From Prochlorococcus marinus str. MIT 9515 (GTDB lineage: Bacteria > Cyanobacteriota > Cyanobacteriia > PCC-6307 > Cyanobiaceae): a stretch of 64,000 nt of DNA. How positions within the stretch are numbered: the first letter of the stretch is position 1; each line of letters starts with the position of its first letter. Shown in pieces: positions 1 through 9,277 of this stretch. Location: the NCBI RefSeq assembly GCF_000015665.1, contig NC_008817.1, forward strand, positions 496,001 to 560,000, given 5' to 3'. The position numbers were made by a program, and so were the translations under genes. The notes under the pieces were generated by a model. It was not told the DNA's origin and ran no database searches. It saw only the letters and a program-made list of their open reading frames with translations.

Positions 1-132
1 ATGAAGTGATGTTAAATTTAAAATACCTGATTGGAAGTTACTTTTTTGTATAAATAAATTTAAATTGTGAGTAATATCAGTTAACCCCTCTCCATTAGTT
101 TTAAAGATTAATTTTGAAAAAATTTGTTCCAT
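1..132 (-). CDS. YjbQ/UPF0047 family protein, N-terminal part (cut by window edge)
   Basis: An open frame runs leftward from an ATG at 130-132 to base 1 with no stop, giving the first 44 residues. It begins MEQIFSKLIF and contains TNGEGLTDIT (residues 12-21) followed by an IQKSNFQSGILNLT stretch. This is the typical beginning of the YjbQ/UPF0047 family, small beta-rich proteins to which a weak secondary thiamine-phosphate synthase activity has been attributed; the true role is unsettled. The family is about 130-150 residues, so roughly two thirds of the gene lies outside the window. It is transcribed divergently from the carboxypeptidase gene. Confidence 0.75.
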   Translation of the reverse strand, partial: MEQIFSKLIFKTNGEGLTDITHNLNLFIQKSNFQSGILNLTSLH

Positions 133-242
133 AAATATTTAAATTCCATATAATTAATATTCTATTATGCATATAGTTTTAAAATTTTTACACTTTCTTC
201 AAAAATTTTGTTCTAAGATATTTACTAATAATATAAATATTT

Positions 243-1748
243 TTGGCTGAAACTGAATGGAATAAGCTAGGTGCTTATCTAAAAGAAACTCAAATATTAG
301 GCTCAATACAGAGTACATTATATTGGGATCAAAATACAGGGATGCCCAAGAAAGGAGCCTCTTGGAGATCTGAACAACTTACCTACATTGCCAAGAAACT
401 TCATAAAAGAAATTCCTCAGAAGAGTTTTCAGATTTAATAAAAAGTGCTGAAGATGAATTTGTTAGTTCCCTGGAAACATTATCGAGTCAAGAAATTATT
501 CAAAGTAAAAAAAAGAATCTTGAATTATTAACCAAAGAGTTTAATAGGCAAAATAATTTAGATCCTAAATTAGTTGAATCTCTCGCTAAGGCTAAATCAA
601 AAGGTTATGAAAGTTGGCAAGAAGCTAAATACAAATCAGATTTTAAAATTTTCTTGCCATATTTTGATGATTTGATCAAATTACGTATTGAAGAAGCAAA
701 CCAAATCTCTGAAAAATATACAAATTGGGAAACTTTAGCTCAACCATTTGAACCTGAAATAACCCTAGAGTGGTTAAATAATATTTTCATGCCACTTAAA
801 GAAATTATCCCGTCTTTATTAAGTGATCTCAAGAAAGGAGAAAAATATCACTGGGATTTAAGTCCCAAATCTCAGCAAAATTTGTGCTCTAAATTACTTG
901 ATGAGTTTGGGAGAGATAAAGATATAGTCGTAGTTGCAAAATCTCCCCATCCTTTTTCTATAACCTTAGGTCCAAATGATTACAGGATTACTACAAGAAT
1001 TGTTGAAGGTGAACCATTCTCTAGTTTTCTGGCTACTGCTCATGAGTGGGGACATTCGATTTATGAACAGGGTTTGCCTTCTCAAAGTCATCAATGGTTT
1101 GCATGGCCTTTAGGTCAAGCAACATCAATGGGTGTACATGAAAGTCAATCATTGTTTTGGGAAAATAGGATAGTTAAATCAAAATCTTTTTCAAAAAGGT
1201 TTTTCAGGCATTTTGTTTCTGAAGGTTGTTCTTTGAATAATCATTCAGAACTTTGGAAATCTATTAATCATTTGCAAGCAGGCTTAAACAGAGTTGAGGC
1301 AGATGAATTAAGTTATGGGTTGCATATTTTAATTAGAACTGAATTAGAAATAGATTTGATTGAAGGAGATCTAAATGCAAAAGATATTCCATCAGAATGG
1401 AATAAAAGATATGAAGAATTATTAGGTATTAAGCCATCTAATGATGCAGAAGGTTGTCTTCAAGATGTTCATTGGAGTGAAGGTGCTTTTGGATATTTCC
1501 CTTCATATTTATTAGGACATATTATAAGTGCGCAAATATCTTCAAAAATGGAAAAGGAAATAGGATTAATTGATAATTTAGTTGAAGATGGAGAATATGA
1601 AAAAATAATCTTTTGGTTAAAAAATAATATCCATAAATATGGAAGATCTCTTAACTCTATGGAGTTAGTGAGAAATGTGACAGGAGAAGAATTAACATCA
1701 AGTTATTTTGTTAATCATTTAAAATCGAAGTTAAAAGATTTTTGCTAA
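243..1748 (+). CDS. Metallocarboxypeptidase, family M32 (Taq type)
   Basis: The 501-residue product matches the M32 carboxypeptidase family in length and motifs. HEWGH at residues 267-271 is the HExxH zinc site, and GVHESQS about 30 residues later supplies the third ligand Glu. The N-terminal QSTLYWDQNTGMPKKG block is typical of the family. These are soluble cytoplasmic enzymes that remove C-terminal residues from peptides, so a role in peptide turnover is inferred. The start is TTG at 243; no ATG lies close by in frame. It is divergent from the YjbQ-like gene, with 110 bases between them, and the pyrophosphatase gene follows after a 62-base gap. Confidence 0.9.
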   Translation: MAETEWNKLGAYLKETQILGSIQSTLYWDQNTGMPKKGASWRSEQLTYIAKKLHKRNSSEEFSDLIKSAEDEFVSSLETLSSQEIIQSKKKNLELLTKEFNRQNNLDPKLVESLAKAKSKGYESWQEAKYKSDFKIFLPYFDDLIKLRIEEANQISEKYTNWETLAQPFEPEITLEWLNNIFMPLKEIIPSLLSDLKKGEKYHWDLSPKSQQNLCSKLLDEFGRDKDIVVVAKSPHPFSITLGPNDYRITTRIVEGEPFSSFLATAHEWGHSIYEQGLPSQSHQWFAWPLGQATSMGVHESQSLFWENRIVKSKSFSKRFFRHFVSEGCSLNNHSELWKSINHLQAGLNRVEADELSYGLHILIRTELEIDLIEGDLNAKDIPSEWNKRYEELLGIKPSNDAEGCLQDVHWSEGAFGYFPSYLLGHIISAQISSKMEKEIGLIDNLVEDGEYEKIIFWLKNNIHKYGRSLNSMELVRNVTGEELTSSYFVNHLKSKLKDFC

Positions 1749-1810
1749 AAATTTACTTTATAGATTGTGATTGAGTGTAAGGATGTAGGATAAATAAAAA
1801 TAATTTTTTG

Positions 1811-2398
1811 ATGGCAAACCTTAATCAACCTCCTAGCAGAGTTACTCCTAATTTATTGCATATTTTAGATGCTTTTACAGACAGTAAAAAATCAGTAGTT
1901 AATACAATTGTCGAATTGAATTCTAATACCATAAATAAATATGAGCTAATTACAGAAACTGGACATTTGAAACTTGATAGAGTTGGTTATTCCTCTCTTG
2001 CATATCCTTTTGCTTATGGCTGTATTCCAAGAACTTGGGATGAGGATGGCGATCCTCTTGATATTGAAATAGTTGGAGTAACAGAACCATTAGTACCTGG
2101 TTCAATCGTGGAATCAAGGATAATTGGAGTTATGAAATTTGATGATGGAGGAGAAGTTGATGATAAGGTAATTGCTGTTCTAGCAGATGATAAGAGAATG
2201 GATCATATTAATACTTTTAAAGATCTTGGAGAACATTGGCTTAAAGAGACCAAGTATTATTGGGAACATTATAAGGATCTAAAAAAACCCGGAACATGTA
2301 GAGTTAATGGATTTTATGGAATTGAGGAAGCTGTAAAAGTAATTCAAGATTGTGAATCTAGATATCACAAAGAAATTGAACCTAAATTGGTTGATTAA
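1811..2398 (+). CDS. ppa: Inorganic pyrophosphatase, family I (complete active site)
   Basis: A 195-residue family I soluble pyrophosphatase that hydrolyses PPi to phosphate and pulls biosynthetic reactions forward. Starting from ATG 1811 (a TTG directly before it is less likely), the expected residues are all visible by alignment to the E. coli enzyme: E35, K43, E45, R57, the YPFAYG block (65-70), the DGDPLD metal motif (79-84), D112, D117 and K119. It carries about 25 extra N-terminal residues compared with short bacterial forms. A second family I gene lies at 17185-17733 and has a changed metal motif, so this copy is probably the main housekeeping enzyme. Confidence 0.92.
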   Translation: MANLNQPPSRVTPNLLHILDAFTDSKKSVVNTIVELNSNTINKYELITETGHLKLDRVGYSSLAYPFAYGCIPRTWDEDGDPLDIEIVGVTEPLVPGSIVESRIIGVMKFDDGGEVDDKVIAVLADDKRMDHINTFKDLGEHWLKETKYYWEHYKDLKKPGTCRVNGFYGIEEAVKVIQDCESRYHKEIEPKLVD

Positions 2399-2405
2399 TA
2401 AAAGA

Positions 2406-3356
2406 TTATTTATCCCTAAATTGTTCAAATATTTCCGAGAGAATTTTATCTGCTCCTTGAAGTTTCAGCTTTTCAGCTAGTTTTTTACCAACTTCCTCTG
2501 GATATTTAACATTTCCACTTGATTCATCCTTAATAAGTTTTTTCCCATCAATAGATGCGACCATTCCTTTTAGGCATATTTCATCATTTTGAATACTACT
2601 ATTAACTCCAATTGGAACTTGACATCCACCTTCAAGTTCTCTTAAAAAAGATCTCTCTGCTAAACATTTTTGGCTTGAGGCCTTATCTTCTAAGACACTT
2701 ATAATTTTTAGAACTTCTTTATCCTCAGATTTACATTCTATTCCTAAAGCCCCTTGCCCAACTGCATGGAGGGAAATCTCGTTAGGAATAATTTGGTGTA
2801 TTCTTGATTCAAATCCCAATCTTTTTAAACCCGCTGCAGCAAGAATAATACAATCAAATTCTCCGGAATCTAACTTTTCTATTCTTGTAATAACATTTCC
2901 CCTGATGTCTTTGAAATTAAGATATGGGAATTTGTACCTTAATTGAGCCAGTCTCCTAAGAGAACTAGTTCCAACAATTGAACCCGCGGGAAGACTCTCT
3001 AATTGATAAATTTCATTTTTTTTATTAACTACTAGAGCATCAGAAGGATCTTCTCTTTTTGTTATACATCCTAATTTTAGTCCGTCAGGTAAGTTGGTTG
3101 GCAAATCTTTTAAAGAATGCACCGCAATGTCCGCTTTACCAATGAGCATTTGAGCTTCAAGTTCTTTTGTAAAAAGTCCTTTATCTCCTATTTTTGCTAA
3201 TGCCACATCGAGAATTTTATCCCCTTGTGTTGCCATGGACTCTATGGATACTTCCAAGTTAGGAATATTTTTTTCTAATTGCTCTTTAACCCATAATGTT
3301 TGAACCATTGCTAATTTACTTCTTCTACTAGCTATCTTTAATTTTAATTTAGTCAT
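2406..3356 (-). CDS. hemC: Hydroxymethylbilane synthase (porphobilinogen deaminase)
   Basis: This 316-residue enzyme polymerises four porphobilinogen units into hydroxymethylbilane in the common haem, chlorophyll and cobalamin pathway. Family landmarks are ASRRSKLA near the N-terminus, HSLKDLP (80-86) with the catalytic Asp, GTSSLRR (129-135), DIRGNV (150-155), and [10 protein letters not shown] with Cys245, the attachment site of the dipyrromethane cofactor. Length is normal. It converges with ppa across seven bases and lies downstream of the sigma factor gene on the same strand. The 95-base gap to that gene contains a hairpin. Confidence 0.97.
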   Translation of the reverse strand: MTKLKLKIASRRSKLAMVQTLWVKEQLEKNIPNLEVSIESMATQGDKILDVALAKIGDKGLFTKELEAQMLIGKADIAVHSLKDLPTNLPDGLKLGCITKREDPSDALVVNKKNEIYQLESLPAGSIVGTSSLRRLAQLRYKFPYLNFKDIRGNVITRIEKLDSGEFDCIILAAAGLKRLGFESRIHQIIPNEISLHAVGQGALGIECKSEDKEVLKIISVLEDKASSQKCLAERSFLRELEGGCQVPIGVNSSIQNDEICLKGMVASIDGKKLIKDESSGNVKYPEEVGKKLAEKLKLQGADKILSEIFEQFRDK

Positions 3357-3378
3357 TAAATGATAAGTTTAAATAGGT

Positions 3379-3404
3379 TTAAGATAAAGTCGAATTTATC
3401 TTAA
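3379..3404. terminator. Perfect 10-bp hairpin between rpoD and hemC
   Basis: TTAAGATAAA (3379-3388) and TTTATCTTAA (3395-3404) are exact inverted complements separated by the six bases GTCGAA. Both neighbours are on the minus strand, so an RNA made past the end of the sigma factor gene would form this hairpin just before hemC. On the minus strand no T-tract follows, so it may be a weak terminator, an RNA-stability element or a protein site. The plus strand does have a T-run a few bases later. The structure is clear; the function is inferred. Confidence 0.45.
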
Positions 3405-3451
3405 GATAATTTTTGGCAACTTTACAAAGCTGAAAATTATATTTAACTTTC

Positions 3452-4645
3452 TTATTTAATATATTCCTTTAAAACCCCATTTCTGTTTGGATGTCTTAGC
3501 TTTCTCAGTGCTTTTGCTTCTATCTGTCTAATTCTTTCCCTTGTAACATCAAATATTTGCCCTATCTCTTCAAGAGTTTTCATTCTTCCGTCATCAATTC
3601 CATATCGCAATCTAAGGACATCCCTCTCTCTTGGACTAAGAGTCGCTAAAACTCCCTCCAAATCTTCTCTCAATAAGGTTTTGGATACATCTTGTTCTGG
3701 GTTCTCAATATCAGCCTCAATAAAGTCTCCAAGCCTTGAATCCTCTTCTTTACCAATAGGAGTCTCTAGAGAAATTGGAAGCTGAGCACTTTTAGCTATA
3801 AATCTTAATTTCTCAATTGTCATCTCCATACTCTCAGCTATCTCTTCTTCACTAGGTTTTCTTCCGAATTCTTGACTAAGAACTTTTGTTGTTTTTTTTA
3901 TCCTAGAAATCGTCTCATATAAGTGAACAGGCAATCTGATAGTTCTACTTTGATCTGCTATGGCTCTCGTTATCGCTTGACGAATCCACCAAGTTGCATA
4001 AGTAGAGAATTTATAACCTTTTTCATGATCAAATTTTTCTGCAGCCCTTATTAAACCTAAGCTTCCTTCTTGAATTAGATCTTGAAAAGATAACCCTCTA
4101 TTCATGTATTTCTTAGCTATGGAGACAACTAATCTTAAATTAGATTGAACCATCTTCTCTTTAGCTCTTCTACCTAAGAGAAGTCTTCTTCTGAATTTTG
4201 AAAGAGGCATGTCTATTAATTCAGCCCATTCTCTGACTGAAGGGAAATGTCCCTTCTCAGACTCGAATTGTGTAGCTAACTCTTCAAGTTGGAGTAGATC
4301 AGCTATTTTTCTAGCAAGTTCAATTTCTTCATCGGGTCTTAATAGTCTTATTCTTCCAATTTCCTGAAGATAAACTCTTATAGAATCCTCTGTATAAATA
4401 CCTTTTGGTCCTAGCTTTATGTTCCCAAGAGCTTTAGCCTCTTCATCAGAACCACTAAATTCTTCATTATTCTCGATAATTTCTTTATCCTTCAAAGAAT
4501 TTTGTTGCGAGTTCTTAACAGGATCTAGATTTGTAGTAATTTTCTCTTCTTCTTGACCGGTTTTTAAATTTGAATTAATTTTTTTATTAGTTTTTTTCTT
4601 AGAGCTAGGACTAGAGTTTTTTGATTTTGCTGCAACTGGACACAT
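3452..4645 (-). CDS. rpoD: Principal RNA polymerase sigma factor (sigma-70 group 1, SigA)
   Basis: A 397-residue sigma-70 factor. After a lysine- and serine-rich, poorly conserved N-terminus (1-75), [17 protein letters not shown]-type region 1.2 begins near residue 86. Region 2 spans about 160-235 ([18 protein letters not shown], the core-binding [15 protein letters not shown], and [15 protein letters not shown] for -10 recognition). Region 3 follows, and region 4 ([13 protein letters not shown], then the [16 protein letters not shown] helix-turn-helix) ends the protein. Region 1.2 and the full region 2.3-2.4 block indicate the housekeeping factor of cyanobacteria. The long gap upstream (4646-4977) probably holds its promoter. 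Confidence 0.93.
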   Translation of the reverse strand: MCPVAAKSKNSSPSSKKKTNKKINSNLKTGQEEEKITTNLDPVKNSQQNSLKDKEIIENNEEFSGSDEEAKALGNIKLGPKGIYTEDSIRVYLQEIGRIRLLRPDEEIELARKIADLLQLEELATQFESEKGHFPSVREWAELIDMPLSKFRRRLLLGRRAKEKMVQSNLRLVVSIAKKYMNRGLSFQDLIQEGSLGLIRAAEKFDHEKGYKFSTYATWWIRQAITRAIADQSRTIRLPVHLYETISRIKKTTKVLSQEFGRKPSEEEIAESMEMTIEKLRFIAKSAQLPISLETPIGKEEDSRLGDFIEADIENPEQDVSKTLLREDLEGVLATLSPRERDVLRLRYGIDDGRMKTLEEIGQIFDVTRERIRQIEAKALRKLRHPNRNGVLKEYIK

Positions 4646-4892
4646 AATGGACTCCTTTCTACGGTGAATTTAACTAGGTAAAATTTTAATTAGGGCAATT
4701 TTATACAATTAGTAGTAAAAATTTGCCTTAAGGACTTAGAAGAACTAACTCACAAAAATTGTGAATAGATAAAGTTTTTTTTAAATTGTTGAAAAAATTA
4801 AATAGTGTTATAGATTACCTAAAGTAAAAAGTCTTGGGATTTCTCAGACTGGCAGATCATTTTTTGAATTTTCACTCAATGATCAAAGCTTC

Positions 4893-4991
4893 ATGTCTCC
4901 CTTAAGAACAGGATACTTACAATGTGCAAAAACACTTTGTGGAATGTTCAACAATCCAATACTAAGAAAAAGTTTTGATGACGGCAAGTAA
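4893..4991 (+). CDS. Possible small protein (32 aa) in the rpoD-priA gap
   Basis: Most of the roughly 330-base gap between rpoD and priA lacks an obvious gene. An ATG at 4893 opens 32 codons ending at 4991, inside the first codons of priA. The frame stays open upstream to about 4806. The predicted peptide is unusually rich in Gly, Arg, Pro and Cys for a chance frame in such AT-rich DNA: it starts MSPLRTGYLQ and includes the word CAKTLCGMFNNP. I recognise no family. It could be a small protein, a priA leader peptide or chance. The repeated word described at 4939-4952 lies inside it. Confidence 0.28.
   Translation: MSPLRTGYLQCAKTLCGMFNNPILRKSFDDGK
4939..4952 (-). repeat. Copy C of the 14-bp word TTGAACATTCCACA (inverted)
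   Basis: The plus strand reads TGTGGAATGTTCAA, the exact reverse complement of the word found twice before csoS1 (52960 and 53192). This copy lies 25 bases before the priA ATG. It is flanked by an imperfect TGGA/TCCA dyad. The TTCCACA end resembles part of a cyanobacterial DnaA box (TTTTCCACA), but the match is incomplete. Confidence 0.6.
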
Positions 4992-7251
4992 TAATTTATC
5001 AAATACCTCTTTTAAGTTTGAGGTCTTGCTTGATATAGGTAGTCATAGTAATAGTTTCTCTTATTTAGACGGTAATAATCTCGGAGTAGAAGTTGGTGAT
5101 ATTGTTTCAGTAAAACTTAAAGGAAGATTATTAAATGGATTAACGATTGCTAGAAACCCTTTCTTAAAAAGGGATAAAAATGGAAAAGATTTTGATGAAG
5201 AATCTAGGTTTAGATATTTGTCTATAGAAGGTATTGTGCAAAAAAAAGTGATTCAAGACTGGTGGAGAGAATGGCTGGAGACTTTAGCTTTATCTTATCG
5301 AGTAAGCAACTTAAAAATGTTTAAAACAGCTTTTCCTCCGGGATGGATTGGAAAACATAAAAAAATATCTCAAAAATATAGATATCAAATATGGATTAAA
5401 TTACAACCTAATTTTCACTTCAGGAATTATGAATTAAATAAGAGAGAACTTTCATTAATAAATTTTCTAGGTCTTAAAGGGAAATGGCAAAGCGAATTAA
5501 TTAAGTTTGGTTTTAATTCAAAACTTATAAATTTAATGATTAGTAAAAAACTTTTGATAAAGACTAAACGAAAAAAAATATTTAATACCAAATTAAGTTC
5601 TTTTAAAAATGATTGTATTTCAATTAAAAAACCAAATCTTACACAGGAGCAAAAAAAAGTATATGTGGAAATGCAAGAGATGCAACCTGGAGAGGTCTGT
5701 TTGCTCTGGGGAGAAACAGGTTCTGGCAAAACAGAAGTTTATATGAGAATGGCTGAAGATCAACTACTTAATAAAAAGAGCTGTTTAATATTGGCTCCGG
5801 AAATTGGCTTGATTCCTCAACTTATTGATAGATTTAGTAAAAGATTTCAAAGTGAGGTCATTGAGTATCACAGTAATTGTTCTTCAAGGCATAGGACTTT
5901 AGTTTGGGAAAAAATAATAGATGAAGATGAACCCGTTATTGTTGTAGGGACAAGATCTGCAGTATTCCTTCCTATTCGGAATTTAGGCTTAATAGTGATG
6001 GATGAAGAACATGATGTTTCCTATAAGCAAGATAGTCCAATGCCTTGTTACGATGCGAGAGATGTTGCCCTTGAAAGAGTAAAAAGAAATCCAACTAAGC
6101 TAATTTTTGGAAGTGCAACTCCTTCAATGAGAACTTGGAAAAGGGTTGTTTATGAAAAAAAAATAAGGTTAATAAGAATGAAGGAAAGAATATCTACTAC
6201 AGAAATACCCGAAATTAAAGTTGTTGATATGCGTAGTGAATTTAAAAAGGGAAATACAAAAATTTTTTGCAGCGAATTATTAGAATTAATTTCTAAGCTT
6301 AAAGAGAATCAAGAACAAGCAATAATTTTGATTCCTAGAAGAGGTTATAACGGTTTTCTAAGTTGTAGAAATTGTGGATTTATAATCAATTGCCCTAATT
6401 GTGATGTACCTTTATCCGTTCATATGGGATCAAAAGGTAAACAGTGGCTTAGCTGTCACTGGTGTGACCATAAAGCAAAACTTATTTACTCTTGTCCAGA
6501 TTGTAAATCAAATGCCTTTAAGCCTTTTGGGATAGGAACTCAAAGAGTTATTGAGTTCTTGAATAATGAATTCCCCGAATTGAGGGTACTTCGTTTTGAT
6601 AGAGACACTACCTCAGGTAAAGATGGTCATAGAAATATCCTTTCAATGTTTTCTAATGGGAATGCGGATATTCTTGTAGGAACTCAAATGTTAGCAAAAG
6701 GGATTGATATTCCCAATGTTACTCTTTCTGTGGTTATTGCTGCAGATGGACTTCTTCATCGTCCAGACATTTCTTCAGAAGAAAAATCATTACAATTATT
6801 TCTACAATTAGCAGGCAGAGCAGGTAGAGCTGATAAAACAGGAAAGGTTGTTTTTCAAACATATAAACCAAGTCATCCTGTCCTCTGTTATCTCAAAAAT
6901 AGAAATTATGAGGGTTTTTTAGCTGAAAGCTCTATCTTAAGAAAAGATGCAAAACTATTTCCTTTTTGCAATGTATGCCTTTTTAAAGTTTCTGGAAAGA
7001 ACTATGAATGTACTGAAAATACTGCAGCTGAGCTGGCAAAATATTTGATGAGTTTTTGTCAAGGAGATAAGTGGACGGTAATTGGTCCTGCTCCAAGTTT
7101 AATTGCAAAAGTTGGGAATAAATTTAGGTGGCAAATATTAATGCATGGTCCAGAAAACTCGGAAGTCCCTTTGCCAGATAGGGCTAAATTATGGCAATTA
7201 ATTCCCAAAAATGTCTTTTTATCACTTGATCTGAATCCGGTAGAGCTATAG
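4978..7251 (+). CDS. priA: Primosomal replication protein N' (replication-restart helicase)
   Basis: A 757-residue superfamily 2 helicase that recognises stalled forks and reloads the replicative helicase. The N-terminal DNA-binding part is divergent. The motor domain has Walker A GETGSGKTE near residue 244, DEEH near 342, and GSATPSM. Between the lobes, paired cysteines (CRNCGF, CPNC, CHWC, CPDC, about residues 463-515) form the family's zinc-binding insertion. GTQMLAKGID and QLAGRAGRA are helicase motifs V and VI. ATG 4978 is preferred over the TTG just before it. The stop directly abuts the end of the convergent DUF3153 gene. Confidence 0.93.
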   Translation: MTASNNLSNTSFKFEVLLDIGSHSNSFSYLDGNNLGVEVGDIVSVKLKGRLLNGLTIARNPFLKRDKNGKDFDEESRFRYLSIEGIVQKKVIQDWWREWLETLALSYRVSNLKMFKTAFPPGWIGKHKKISQKYRYQIWIKLQPNFHFRNYELNKRELSLINFLGLKGKWQSELIKFGFNSKLINLMISKKLLIKTKRKKIFNTKLSSFKNDCISIKKPNLTQEQKKVYVEMQEMQPGEVCLLWGETGSGKTEVYMRMAEDQLLNKKSCLILAPEIGLIPQLIDRFSKRFQSEVIEYHSNCSSRHRTLVWEKIIDEDEPVIVVGTRSAVFLPIRNLGLIVMDEEHDVSYKQDSPMPCYDARDVALERVKRNPTKLIFGSATPSMRTWKRVVYEKKIRLIRMKERISTTEIPEIKVVDMRSEFKKGNTKIFCSELLELISKLKENQEQAIILIPRRGYNGFLSCRNCGFIINCPNCDVPLSVHMGSKGKQWLSCHWCDHKAKLIYSCPDCKSNAFKPFGIGTQRVIEFLNNEFPELRVLRFDRDTTSGKDGHRNILSMFSNGNADILVGTQMLAKGIDIPNVTLSVVIAADGLLHRPDISSEEKSLQLFLQLAGRAGRADKTGKVVFQTYKPSHPVLCYLKNRNYEGFLAESSILRKDAKLFPFCNVCLFKVSGKNYECTENTAAELAKYLMSFCQGDKWTVIGPAPSLIAKVGNKFRWQILMHGPENSEVPLPDRAKLWQLIPKNVFLSLDLNPVEL

Positions 7252-8358
7252 CTAATTGGAAGGAAGTTCTGGAAAGTTAGAACCTATCTGGTATCTATAA
7301 AATCTTATTAAATAAGTAAGTAATATCGATACTAAGATAAGTAAAAACCCTAAAAATAATTTGTTCCAAATCCAAAATGTGAACTCCAGGCTATTTAATT
7401 CTCCAGGGATTAATTGCCATTTTATAAAATTTTTAGATAATTCCACCTTATTTTCATCTAGGTCACGAACTCTAACTCTATTTGGGTTAATAATATTCAA
7501 AGTTAGTTCTAAATCATCAACATATAAAAGATTATGAAGATCAAAATCTATACTATAAATATATTTTTTAAAAAAGAAAAAATTATTTTCAACACTATTA
7601 ATTTTTAGATCAGTTGATTCTCCTAATAATGTACTCGCTGTTTTTTCTATTTTGTAAAGGGTTTCTTGAGCTGTTTCGATATTTAGATTTTTATTTGTAA
7701 AAGAAAAATCTAAATTTCCTTCTGATATTTCAGCATCAGGAAAAATTTCTTTGACTTTCTGTTCGAAATTTATTTGCCAAGGAAATTTTTTAATATATTT
7801 GCTTTCAATTTCGAAACTATTATTAATTGAGTCAATCTCACTAAGATCTAGGGTGTCATCAATTTTAACGCAGCCGCTTAAAAGAGGAATTAGTAATAAT
7901 AATAAAAAAGAAATGATAAATAGAAATCCTTTCTGAAATGGTTTTGTTTCACCTGTTGGAATATTTGAGATGTTTATAAACTTTTTTTCCTTTTTATTTT
8001 TATTCGGTTTTATAGAAGTAAGAGATGTTTTGTTTAAGTTGGAATTACTTTCAATGGTAATATTCCAATTATCAGGTTTCTTGATTTCAGGAGAATCGAT
8101 GATTTCCATTAAATACTTTGCATTATCTCTCACTTTAAAATCATGAGATTTTAAAAGTTCCTTACAAAATATTTTTGCCTCTTCCTTTTTATTAATTCCA
8201 GATAAGGCTGTTATCATTATTGTTCGTAAATTAACTCCTTCTTTACTTGAGGGAGGGTAAGATTCGATTATTGGGTATAAATATTCAATACAGAAACTAT
8301 ATTCACCTTTAATAAGAGCAAACTCTGCTGTCTCAACAACTTGCTTGTATGAATCCAT
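7252..8358 (-). CDS. TPR-like plus DUF3153 membrane protein
   Basis: A protein of about 368 residues in three parts. Residues 1-100 look like short helical repeats of TPR type (ALIKGEYSFCIEYLYPIIE and similar). A basic linker leads to a hydrophobic segment (about 145-163) ending LLSGC. A soluble domain of cyanobacterial DUF3153 type follows, and a final membrane helix (FLGFLLILVSILLTYLI) lies near the C-terminus. LLSGC is a perfect lipobox, yet it sits internally after some 160 residues, where signal peptidase II could not use it in the normal way. ATG 8358 is two bases after the argB stop, so the two are probably co-transcribed. Function unknown. Confidence 0.75.
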   Translation of the reverse strand: MDSYKQVVETAEFALIKGEYSFCIEYLYPIIESYPPSSKEGVNLRTIMITALSGINKKEEAKIFCKELLKSHDFKVRDNAKYLMEIIDSPEIKKPDNWNITIESNSNLNKTSLTSIKPNKNKKEKKFINISNIPTGETKPFQKGFLFIISFLLLLLIPLLSGCVKIDDTLDLSEIDSINNSFEIESKYIKKFPWQINFEQKVKEIFPDAEISEGNLDFSFTNKNLNIETAQETLYKIEKTASTLLGESTDLKINSVENNFFFFKKYIYSIDFDLHNLLYVDDLELTLNIINPNRVRVRDLDENKVELSKNFIKWQLIPGELNSLEFTFWIWNKLFLGFLLILVSILLTYLIRFYRYQIGSNFPELPSN

Positions 8359-8360
8359 TA

Positions 8361-9212
8361 TCAAGCATTAATCATTGTTCCAATCCCTGAGTTTGTGAAA
8401 ATTTCTAGAAGTAATGAATGCTCAATTCTTCCATCAATTATGTGAGCAGCTCTTACTCCTTGAGCTAAGGCTCTAATACAACATTCGGTTTTTGGGAGCA
8501 TCCCATTAGAAACAATATTCTTTTCAATAAATTTTCTGGCTTCTTTTAGGTTGATTTGTTTTGCGAGACTATTTGGGTTATTTCTTTCTTTTAGTATCCC
8601 CGGAGTATCAGTTAGAAGAATAAGTTTTTCGGCATTTATTGCAGCAGCAAGTTCACCTGCAACGAAATCTGCATTGATGTTATGGGAAATGCCATCTGTT
8701 GTAGAGCCAATACTTGATATGACAGGAATATATCCTTTCGCAATAAGAGGTTCTAATAATTCAGGGTTGATTTGTGTGACTTCTCCAACTAATCCATGAC
8801 TCCCATCTCCTAATTCTCTCGACTGAATTAAGTTCCCATCGAGTCCTGAAATACCTACAGCTAATGAGCCTGTTTTGTTGATTCCTCTCACAATCTGTTT
8901 ATTTACTCTTCCCATAAGCACCATCTCAACTATTTCCATTGTTTTATCATCTGTAACTCTTAGCCCCTTCTCAAATTTTGGAGATATTTCTAATTTGCTA
9001 AGCCATCGATTGATTTCGGGACCACCCCCATGTATAACTACTGGACATACACCAACACTTGATAAAAGAGCAATATCTCGGAAGAAAGCTTTTTTTAATT
9101 TTTCATCTTCCATAATGGAACCACCATACTTAACAACAATTTTTCTACCTGAAAAACTTTGTATGTATGGAAGTGCCTCGCTTAATATTGATACTCTTAG
9201 AGAATCATCCAT
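8361..9212 (-). CDS. argB: Acetylglutamate kinase
   Basis: This 283-residue amino acid kinase phosphorylates N-acetylglutamate, the second step of arginine synthesis and the arginine feedback point. VKYGGS (27-32) and VIHGGGPEI (58-66) bind the phosphates and substrate, and TDTPGIL with GGM/GML-type loops near the C-terminus complete the fold. In cyanobacteria the enzyme is activated by the PII protein; the length includes the N-terminal helix used for hexamer formation. The downstream TPR-DUF3153 gene begins almost at its stop. Start ATG 9212. Confidence 0.96.
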   Translation of the reverse strand: MDDSLRVSILSEALPYIQSFSGRKIVVKYGGSIMEDEKLKKAFFRDIALLSSVGVCPVVIHGGGPEINRWLSKLEISPKFEKGLRVTDDKTMEIVEMVLMGRVNKQIVRGINKTGSLAVGISGLDGNLIQSRELGDGSHGLVGEVTQINPELLEPLIAKGYIPVISSIGSTTDGISHNINADFVAGELAAAINAEKLILLTDTPGILKERNNPNSLAKQINLKEARKFIEKNIVSNGMLPKTECCIRALAQGVRAAHIIDGRIEHSLLLEIFTNSGIGTMINA

Positions 9213-9277
9213 AATGACAAGAATATTGAAATTTGATTTAATTAATTAATTGAATTTTCCTAAATATATTCCAATAT

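Noticed and set aside
8875-9249. Open frame antisense to argB
   Set aside because: It is rich in Ser, Leu and Ile, matches no family and lies fully over a strong argB reading frame.
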